This document shows positions 55,806 to 64,000 of a stretch of 64,000 nt of DNA, piece by piece. The DNA is taken from NCBI GenBank assembly GCA_003117195.1, contig BDSI01000006.1, forward strand, positions 124,001 to 188,000. Direction: 5' to 3'. Within the stretch, counting starts at the first letter, position 1. Every line of letters starts with the position of its first letter. The translations under genes and the position numbers were made by a program. The notes below the pieces were generated by a model, which did not search any database, had not been told where the DNA came from, and saw only the letters and a list, made by a program, of their open reading frames with translations. This stretch comes from Eudorina sp. 2006-703-Eu-15. Taxonomy: Eukaryota > Chlorophyta > Chlorophyceae > Chlamydomonadales > Volvocaceae.

Positions 55806-58800
55806 ATGGGACGCAAAGGCATGAAGGGCTTCCTCAAGGGGGTGCACAAGCAACATGGTTCAGACGATGAGGCAGTTGAAGGTTCTGCTGACCAAGCTGG
55901 GGCGTCCGCGCCCAAGCCCGCCGCCGCGCCAGCGGCGCCCTCCAGACCTCAACCCGTCGCCCCTGAGAAGCCAGCCGCCGACGCAGCCAGCGGAGACGAT
56001 GAGGGGAGCGACAACGAAGGGGCGGACAACAAGGGCCCCGAGACGCGCGGCCACATGCTTCAACGGCACAAACGGGTAGGCGAAACCCAGGATTGGTGCG
56101 CGCACCGATCGTACCCCACTAACAACCTCACTCTCCTTAGATCGGTGGCTTCACAATGATTGGTGTAGTCAGATTCTCAGGTGCCTCCTCGCCTGCTGTT
56201 TGCTGTGCCCGGTGCGCACAGGAGATGGTGGCGCACAAGAAAACGGTTCAGCGGCTAGGCGCAAAAAAAAAGGTACGCGACGGCGACGTCGACAGCGACG
56301 GCGAAGGAGGAATGGCGCAATAACCACAAACCTACTGGGCACCAACAGCCGGAACACGCACACACCCAGACCCCCACCCGGTACTCTAAATCCGCTACGT
56401 GTGGCCCCACGGGTTCGTACTCAGTCTAACCCAAACCCCACAGCGACCTTCGCCTGAGGTACCTTGCCTGTGTCCCCTTTCGCCGCGCTGCTCGGCGGCG
56501 CAGGATGAGGCCGCCAAGCTGACAGCGGAGATCGAGGCGCGACACGCAAGGGAATTGGCCGAGCTGGACGAGCGGGAGAAGCAGCAGCAGCAGCAGCAGG
56601 CAAAGCAGCCAGCCGCGGCGGTGGAGGAGGCGGACGGGGCGGCGGCACAGATGGCGGTCCTGGGGCTGAGCGCGGGACATGCCGGGGAGCACAAGGTGCG
56701 GTGGGTGGCGGCGGGCCCCGGGAGACTCTCCCGTGCGTACGGGCATCCGGAAAAGCTCCCGTACATACGGCCGCTGTGTTCAGGAACGAATCCGCGCAAA
56801 CGCACCCGTTGTGTGGGCACGGACATGACGCCCGGGTGGCGTACGTAATTGGGTGGAAAAGCAGGCGCCGCGGTGCAGCGCGTGGCACTGATCTGGTTGC
56901 AGATCTGCGGGCCTGGCGGTGCGGGCATCCTCCTGGAGCGCCCCCTAAAGTGCCACCCTGGAGTACACTCTGGAATGCACTGATGCCTGGACGATGAAGG
57001 GATGCGGCGCTGTGAGGCAGGCCCAGCCCTCCGCGCCAATTTGACCGGCTGCCCCGCGGGCCCTCGTCACCCTTCGTCGCCCCTCGCAGAAGCCAAGCAA
57101 GGCGCAGAAGCGGCGAGAGAAACTAGCGCAACAAGATGTGAGTGCCTGCACGGGCTGGGGGCCTTCACACGGGGCACGGGGGCCTTCTTGCCGTGTGGGG
57201 CGTGTGTCGTACAGTGTAAGGCGTGTGTCGTACAGTGTGGGACGTGTGTCATACCGTATTCATGTTGCAGCCGGTTACGTCTGTGCACGGCGTTGCCCAG
57301 AAACGCAATGCATGGTGGCGTTGCGGACGTGCGGAGGGCGCTCAGCGCCGGTCGTTAGGTGAAGGTTCAGGTGACTGAAGAGGCGGCTGGTTGGTGCCTT
57401 GGTGACACCAGTTAAGTGTGTATGCGTGTGTTTCTTAGGCAGGCATAACAGGAGTGCGTGACATGCAAGGGGCCGAATGGCGCCCATTGTTTGCCCGTAA
57501 GCGTGTATAATTGCCAATTTCCCGACCCATGTGTATGCGCGTGTGTTTAGATAAGAGACCCGCCCGACCCAAACCGCTTGTGTGTTTAACAAGAAGCCCG
57601 ACCCAAACCGCGTGTGTATATGTGCGTGTGTGTATGTGTGCGTACGTAGGTGGAGCGGGAGCAGCGCATCGCCTCGGAGCAGGCCGCGATGGGCCCCAGC
57701 GACAAGGCGGTGGAGGAGGAGCAGCTGCAGACGCTGCTGCTGCCGCTGAAGCTCAGCATCCGGGAGATACGGGTGCGAGCTGCGGGGGCCGTCAAGCGAG
57801 TTGGGGGCTGGCGCGGTCGCATGATGCGGCCGGGCAGCCACCGGGACCCGGCAGCTACGTTTGGTTTCCCATTTGGTCGGCACCGTCGTGTGAGGCCGAC
57901 GGGCTTGCCTCCTGGGCATGGGCTTGTCTCGTGTCTTGTGTTTGCATGCCTCAAGCGGCGCCCAGCCGTTAAAGTAACACGCCGCGGCCCAGTTTGCCAA
58001 TTCACTGAACACACTTTTCGGGGTCCGCTGTAACGTTCATTCATTCACTGAACACACTGAGCACATCTGTCCACGGCTGGGCTCGGTGAGGAGCCGACAT
58101 GCGAGCGGCCCGCGGCCCAGCCCACTTGGCCCCCCAACACCAATCTGCCTCTTGCATCTGACTCATATCCTTCCGTACCTTGGCTGTACACCGGGCCCTG
58201 CTATACCAAACATGCATCCTTTTCGATTGGGCGCTCCGCGCCACTTCGCTCCAGGACGCTCTCCCTAGTTTGTACCCTGTTGCAACACCAGTGTCCTGGT
58301 GTGTTACCGGCGGACGGTGTGTTCTTCTCAACTCAACACACACACACACCCAGGTTTCTCGCCAAACACACCCAGGGTAGAGTGTTTCCGCGGCCTTTCC
58401 GTCAGGGCGGGGCTAGCAGGCCTTGGCCAGCGCCCGGCCCGGACAGACATGTGCCGATTTCTACACCCCGACTGGATTAAGGGCGGGTGCTCTTTCTAAA
58501 CACCCACACCCCTGCGCCGCCGTGCCTTCGGTGCGCACCCTGCAGGCCGACGGGCACTGCCTGTACCGCGCGCTCGAGGATCAGCTGACGCAGACGACGG
58601 CCGGGCCCGCGGCGGGGGCGGGCACCGCTGGCGCCGCCGCCGGGGGCGTGCCCGACTACCTTGCGCTGCGCCGCCTGGCCGCGTCCCACATCCGGTCCCA
58701 CGCGGACGACTTCATTCCCTTCATCTACGACGAGGACACCGCGGGCGGCCCGCAGGAGCAGCTGGAGGCGTACTGCGAGGAGCTGGAGGGCACGGCCGCG

Positions 58801-59428
58801 TGGGGCGGCCAGTTGGAGCTGGGGGCCTTGGCGCAGGTGAGGACCCTAGCGGTCGGTTCGACGTCTGCTGTGTGCCGCGTTTCGCGGCGGCCAGATATCG
58901 CGCGGGTGCACGGCACCAGCCCGCCCTATGGCTGCCCCTTCTACCCGTACAAGAGGGGCATTGCCCTGCCGGGGGCATTGCCCTGTCGAAGGGTGGCACC
59001 CGCCCGCCCTAGGGCTGCCCCGGGGGGGTGACGTGTGCCCTTGCGCGATCGATCCTGAGCCTGGCTGCTCTGCGCTGCGTGCCGGACGGGCCCTCCCGGC
59101 CCAACCCCAACGCTTTCCACTGCCTTGGCATAGGGTAATGTTGGCAGAGAAAGAGCGCATGCTCCTGTCGCCGAATGCGGCCGGCTGGTTGGTTGGTTGT
59201 GGTTATGTCTCGTCACCAATTCGAACTCGGGCTCTCGGTTTGTTCGTTGCCTCCCTCGTGGCGCTCCCCCAGGCGCTCAAGAAGCAGATCAAGGTGTACG
59301 CGGCGGGGTTGCCCACCGTGTCCCTTGGCGACGAGCACGCCAGCGGCGGCGTGCTGCAGCTGTGCTACCTGCGCCACGCGTTCGGCCTGGGCGAGCATTA
59401 CAACAGCGTGGCGCCGCTGGGCCAGTGA
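55806..59428 (+). CDS. OTUD6-type OTU-domain deubiquitinase
   Basis: Seven plus-strand exons join in phase: 55806-56075, 56222-56272, 56504-56695, 57090-57137, 57650-57772, 58546-58836, 59273-59428; 376 residues. The N-terminal half is the coiled, charged region typical of OTUD6 proteins (GHMLQRHKR, EMVAHKKTVQRLGAKKK, KPSKAQKRREKLAQQ). The OTU domain begins at ADGHCLYRALEDQL with Asp230 and Cys233, continues through FIPFIYDED and TAAWGGQLELGALAQ, and ends GLGEHYNSVAPL with catalytic His367. It is a cysteine protease that removes ubiquitin; animal OTUD6B is linked to translation and proteasome control. An acidic, Ala/Pro-rich segment near residue 60 and a Gln run are lineage additions. It may share a promoter region with the TML-like gene. 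Confidence 0.93.
57425..57520 (+). mobile_element. SINE-like repeat R3, copy 3
   Basis: TTCTTAGGCAGGCATAACAG, GAGTGCGTGACATGCAAGGG and TTTGCCCGTAAGCGTG in OTU intron 4; compare 19060-19165 and 40445-40545. Confidence 0.6.
57541..57612 (+). repeat. R2 copy and partial tandem copy in OTU intron 4
   Basis: GTGTTTAGATAAGAGACCCG then CCCGACCCAAACCG, followed by a second, shorter version GTGTGTTTAACAAGAAGCCC then GACCCAAACCGCG. They lie about 40 nt before the exon 5 acceptor at 57649. Confidence 0.75.
58000..58058 (+). mobile_element. 27-bp LINE 3' end with 16-bp target duplication
   Basis: ATTCACTGAACACACT occurs at 58000-58015 and again at 58043-58058. Between them are 27 bases ending GGTCCGCTGTAACGTTCATT C, the terminal sequence of the LINE family. 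This reads as a complete but extremely 5'-truncated insertion in OTU intron 5. Confidence 0.8.
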
Positions 59429-59701
59429 TCCACGGGGTTGGGGCATTGATCCATGTTAGGGGGACGAATACGCGTCGGATGACACGTGTCATTATTTGCG
59501 CGATACGTGGCAGGAACGGGTAGGGGTGGGTTATGTGACGGTGACGAGGTGGACCCGTATCCCGACCGGGTGCTCCAACGGGCCCAGAACGGGTAGGGAT
59601 GGGGTTGTTGTTGGTGGAGACGGGTTGGTCAGTGGGGCGCGGCAAAAGGCGGGAAGGGAAATATTATCGCGCGGGTCGTCGTCGAGGGTTCGAAGGAACG
59701 T

Positions 59702-59757
<56 letters not shown>

Positions 59758-61938
59758 TTCACCTTCACAGGGTTCACCAGCACAGCGCGTTCGCAGCCCG
59801 GGTCCGCGGCGCCGCAGCGCACGCGCGGCCGCTGTGGCGTCTTCCTTTATGGATGGACCATGTTGCAGCAAGTGGAACTCGCGGGTGGTGGTTATCGGTG
59901 ACCGCCGCAGGCTCTCCTCCCTAGCTAACCACTCACTGCAAGCACGAGCCCGCGCGCGCCCTGGGCGCACCTGTCATACCGGCGACACAAGCGCACTGTG
60001 TTATGTATGCTACCGTATGTACTGTATGCGCGTTGGTGCTTTTGGAAGGGCTTTACGGAGGTCGCGTTGGTGCTTTTGGAAGGGCCTTACGGAAAGTCCG
60101 GGCTGGGGAGGGCAACGCGTGGAACGGCAGCGCGGTGATGGACCACCAGGTGGCTTTGCGGATCACCCACCGGTCCATCCCCATCCGCGGCTGGGTGTGT
60201 GTGGGCTACTTTCTTTCTTTCTAATTCCTATCCATGTGCTTCATTGTCACTGTCCTCAGCCTCGTTCTTACAAGGAGTTCTCAGCCCCAAGATGGCGTTT
60301 ACACATATCATAAAACATATCATTGCGACGGCAGCCCCCCGCGGACGCTGGCGCCGACAGTGCTAAGCTGTCGCAGCCCAACCCCACGCCGGCAGCACGG
60401 GATCTACTTGTGGCAATGAGTAGCTAGGGCGATGAGCTTGCAGCCTTGGCACAGGGTATGCCTGAATGGAAAAACGATCGGAAAACAGGGCCCGAACGAA
60501 CCCGGTCGCAAAGGGGTCACATACGGCCGACAGACGTGTCCGTGGGAAGGGGGCGGTTATCTAGTACGGCGAGGCCGGGTCGAGTTTCGGAGCGCCTGCG
60601 GCGCTTGACCGGCGCACCTTGGTGTGGGCGTTCCTCCATTGCAATGGCCGCCATAACCCAATTGGGTTCACGCTTGTGACTCAAACCATAAAGCTGGAGG
60701 GATGGGCGTTGCTGTTTGCGAGTCGCAAGCGCGCGATTCGCGACAATATGTCGTTACGCCATTCGAATAAATGGAACAGATGGTGGGCGATTACGGCCAC
60801 ATCGATCACCCCTCATGGCTATCCCGTAGTCCGGTACATACAGGACGTACGGCAGCCCTTGCCAGTCAGTTGCAGGCAAGCATGCAGCAGACTGATCCTG
60901 ACCGACTGCTATCACATTGCAGGTGGACGGGATACGTTGGGTCAGGTTCGGCTACATGCGTGCGCGCCTCGCCTGAAATGTAGGGAGAGAATCGACAGGC
61001 CTAAACAGGCTTCAGTCGAGGTATCCGTGGCGACCTGTTTCGACTGTGCGGTGGAGTGCGGCCCTTTTTTAAGTAATTCTTTTTGAAAGGCTTCAAGTAA
61101 ACGATTATATAAGCAATGTGCATTGTCCTAAATGCAAAACGGCATGCACCGCAACCGGCCCACGATAGGTTACCGGCAGAGATAGACTGAGAAGGACTGA
61201 GATGCAATTATTCTCCACCCGGTTTCCATCCGATTTCACGATTGACGGCATGCAAATCGCTGGCCGTACTGGATACCCTGGGTCTGGAACCCCATTATTT
61301 GTAGTGTTATTGCATTAATTTGCCACCTGTCTTGTTCTGCTGGTTCTGCTGGTTTTGCCTGATCCCTAGATGCCCCTAAGCCATTGCCTTTTTTAACACC
61401 AGTTGCCGTCCATTATACGGCGTGCAAGGCTGTGCAAGGTCTCCTGTCATTCTTACAGAGACTCCGCTCTTCGTAATAGCTGGTTAGGATTGGTTGGGGA
61501 ACAGACCGTTCGACTCGAACGGTTAGGAACGGTTGCAACGGGCGATGTCCGCCGCCCGCCCATTCCTTCATTCTCGCCAGGGCGCCCCATTCAAATGGCA
61601 GCCTGATATAAGATACTTGGGAGATTTCTTGAAAGTCTACGCGTTTGATTGCAAAAAGTGGCGGTGGCAGACTGGCGATTCTCAGTAGTCCCGGCAGGCC
61701 CGTGCATTCACCCTTTTGGTGCTTTCGCTGAATCTGTGTACGAAAATGGACAGAGTAATAAACCAGCTATATCCATAGCCTTAAACTGTGTTAACAACAT
61801 TAATAAAAATTCCCAAAGAAAAGTTCAGGTTTCTGGGAGGTGCTCGAGTTGTATGCGCAACCGTGCGCAACTCAAGTGTCCGTTACAGCGCCTAACCGTC
61901 CTTAAAAACAAATAACCAATTTTGATTCGCAATAATCA
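59429..61938. other. Intergenic region after the OTU gene
   Basis: The left part includes the OTU 3' UTR, without a clear TGTAA, and the CAG run at 59702-59756. A 32-bp tandem (CGCGTTGGTGCTTTTGGAAG) duplicates at about 60027-60092. The right part is AT-richer and probably holds the promoter of the next gene. No coding region is supported. Confidence 0.5.
59702..59756. repeat. (CAG)18 trinucleotide run
   Basis: About 18 uninterrupted CAG units. It could be read as poly-Gln, poly-Ala or poly-Ser in different frames, but no supported gene contains it. Confidence 0.9.
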
Positions 61939-63747
61939 ATGGGATTATTCACACGTTTATCCAGGAGGCACCCAGGCGCAGGCACAACAGTGAACGACGC
62001 GCCAGTCGAGCGCAGCGGAACCGGCGGTGCCGCCTGCTGCCACGAAATCAGCATCCCGTGTCTGGGTGCTTGCCGCAAATTCCGAAAGCCGAAGCCCGGT
62101 GCGGCGCTTGTCTGGTCAACGGAGCGTGTCAGCGTGTGCTTGAACGGCGCGCGCGCCTTACTCCGGCGCAAGCTGCCGCCGCGATGGGTTCCCTTCCTGC
62201 ACGTCATGTTCTGGATTGTGGCGCTGCTGATCCCGTGGGGTGTGGTTTACATGGTGGCCAAGGCCAAGCACGCGCGGACGGGCCCCATCGCCTATGTCTG
62301 TGGTCTCAACAAGGACAACTACGACGAGATTCCGAGGAGCCCGGTCAGTACTGCTGCGTACTACAGGCACCTTTACGACTACGATTATAATTACGCGCCT
62401 CCTCCACCTCCACCACCGCCACCGCCGCCAACTCCACTCGGTGATTCACTGACGTCGGTGACGGCGCCCGCTCGGCTGTCGCCGCCGAAGGAGCTGCCGA
62501 CAGCAAGGGCACCGCCACTACCACCACCACCATCACCATCATCCCCAGCAGGGGTGGGAGAGAAGTCGGCACCGATGGACGACCGCAGCAAGTCTGAGGG
62601 CGGTGGCCGTCTTTGTGACAACTTTGATGACGCGTTTGATTACTCGCTCGAGGGCGAGGACGATGGTGACCCGCGACGAGATATCCCTGACAACACTGTT
62701 TTCGTGGTAATTATCGTCCAGGTACGGCCCGTACGAGTGTACGATGGTGTACGCCCGTTTCTTTCCCAGGTGGGAAAAAGAAAAGGGCTAATGATTAATG
62801 AATGAATGAACGTTACAGCGGACGGATTAATGTTGTGTGTGTGTGTTACATGGTTGGGGGTGCGTAACCCCATACCTGCACATACCCATACGAGCCGGAG
62901 GCCCAAGGGCAAACAAAACGCCCAAAAGCACTGGTTTGCAATACCGCATTAACAGGAGTCGACGAGACTAGCGCCCAAAGGGCATGATAGAATTACGGTG
63001 AGCCCACATGCGCTCCAACATCTTTGCCAAACGAGCCGGATCCCAGGCAATCGCCTCCCTCATCGTATTAGGGCGGTGAAACCCTTCCTCAGCGCGTATT
63101 GCATCGCAAGCCGGGCAGTCGAGTAGAACATGCTTCTCATCTTCAATCTGGTCTTCAGAGCGGCAGCAACGGCAGACCCGTTGTCCTCTAGGGACATGGT
63201 GCCTACCCCTCCGCGCCCTGTTAGACTCAAGTGGATTAATGTTGTAACACTGCACCCCGCGGGTCATTGACTGCTGTCCGATGCATCCCATCCCGTAAAT
63301 GTAATATCACGGGCACGAAGGCATCACCTTGCTGACGGCGGCGCCCAACGTGTCGTACTTCCGCCTCGGCCATTGGCCCCCACGGCCCCTGCAGAGCATC
63401 GACGTCGACAAGTTCATGGCGTCTGCGCTGGTGAAGTTGTGGTTCAAGTCGCAGAATAACGGCCGGGGGCCCAACCTCCACGAAGGTGACACCACCGACG
63501 ACGGCAGTCCCCAGGGTGGTGACGCCAGCCATGATTCCAATAATGGCGATATCAGCGATGGTGCCAACGCTGACGACCAAACACTGGTCAGCATCATCAA
63601 GCGGGGGATGACGTTGAACCTCGCGATCAACAATCGGGATGTCATCACAATCACCGATGTACGAGGGACGCTGGAGCAGGCCACGGGGAGCATCGAGGGC
63701 CTGCCAGTCTACGCCACAGTCCACCCTCGGTCTTATCCGCTTGACAG
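61939..63747 (+). CDS. Single-pass membrane protein of unknown function (3' end not in model)
   Basis: Exon 1 runs from ATG 61939 to a probable donor at 62721 (261 codons, CAG|GTACGG). A second exon of about 63319-63747 ends CTTGACAG|GTACGG. Residues 84-106 are one strong membrane span (WVPFLHVMFWIVALLIPWGV). Before it the chain is basic and Cys-containing. After it come CGLNKDNYDE, a Tyr-rich patch, 11 prolines and an acidic stretch. Exon 2 encodes YFRLGHWPPRPLQSIDVDKF, SIIKRGMTLNLAINNRDVIT and SIEGLPVYATVHPRSYPLD, which reads like a beta-rich extracellular domain. I do not recognise the family. The exon 1/exon 2 junction is uncertain because the obvious donor and acceptor differ in phase and a LINE fills the intron. 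Further exons lie beyond 63747. Confidence 0.5.
62794..63300 (-). mobile_element. 5'-truncated LINE copy (reverse transcriptase C-terminus and 3' UTR)
   Basis: The minus-strand frame 63291-62968 encodes the end of a LINE ORF2: RRGRHHVPRGQRVCRCCRSE, DEKHVLLDCPACDAIR (Cys/His knuckle) and AIAWDPARLAKMLERMWAHR, then stop. The 3' UTR follows and ends with GTCCGCTGTAACGTTCATTC plus ATTC repeats at 62794-62820. It sits in the intron between the two exons of the membrane-protein gene, antisense to it. Confidence 0.85.
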
Positions 63748-63786
63748 GTACGGCACTCGTACATACATCACGCGCACGCCATCTCC

Positions 63787-63792
63787 GTGTGT

Positions 63793-63848
<56 letters not shown>
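63787..63848. repeat. (GT)n microsatellite near a donor
   Basis: About 30 GT units, 40 nt after the exon 2 donor at 63748. Confidence 0.9.
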
Positions 63849-63852
<4 letters not shown>

Positions 63853-64000
63853 CGTTACATATCTGCCGGGCCGACACTGGCCGGGGGCGCTAACCCGCCC
63901 CATACGGGAGACCGCCGAAGCACTTTCCCCGGATACGGGGGAAAGGGGCGTAAGGGGCCTCTGTCCCCTCGCTCTCAACCTAGGGCGCGTGCCCGATCCC
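63849..64000. other. Window end, intron or intergenic
   Basis: Presumably intron of the membrane-protein gene. GATACGGGGGAAAGGGGCG and flanking C/G-rich sequence show no coding signal. Confidence 0.4.

Overview
The window looks like nuclear DNA of a volvocine green alga (Chlorophyceae; Chlamydomonas/Volvox relatives). The evidence is GC-rich exons full of Ala, Gly, Pro and Gln runs, many spliceosomal introns of 0.2-1.6 kb, abundant (CA)n and (CCAT)n microsatellites, a short CCCTAAAA-like telomeric tract, a TGTAA polyadenylation-type signal, and a eukaryotic tRNA-Gly(UCC). The species cannot be named from the sequence. All gene models were assembled by hand from splice sites, reading phase and family resemblance; none was checked against transcripts or databases.

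Layout. 1-179: last exon of an unidentified plus-strand gene. 180-3600: non-genic, with a decayed LINE endonuclease. 3629-15232 (+): a twelve-exon gene for a very long coiled-coil protein with a golgin-84-type C-terminal anchor. 15233-23000: about 8 kb of microsatellites and repeats with no supported gene. 23262-30751 (-): a CDKL-family protein kinase with a 1.3-kb-residue low-complexity tail. 32681-41528 (-): a ten-exon TPR plus CS-domain protein whose introns are packed with mobile elements. 43252-43323 (-): tRNA-Gly. 44905-49789 (-): an RlmN-type radical SAM methyltransferase. 50041-55098 (-): a TML/muniscin-like subunit of the TPLATE/TSET endocytic complex. 55806-59428 (+): an OTUD6-type deubiquitinase, divergent from TML. 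61939 to at least 63747 (+): a single-pass membrane protein of unknown function with a LINE in its intron.

The genes are housekeeping or cell-biological (Golgi tethering, endocytosis, ubiquitin removal, RNA methylation, probably cilium-related kinase signalling) and do not form one pathway. The most interesting signal is in the non-coding DNA. A roughly 45-bp repeat occurs seven times. In six copies the same end lies 26-53 nt inside an intron and points at the nearest splice site, in sense next to acceptors and in antisense next to donors. This suggests an intron-associated or intron-generating element. The window also holds a hAT-type MITE with 16-bp inverted ends and 8-bp target duplication, a SINE-like element with an 18-bp target duplication, and one LINE family seen as several truncated 3' ends, one of them only 27 bp long.
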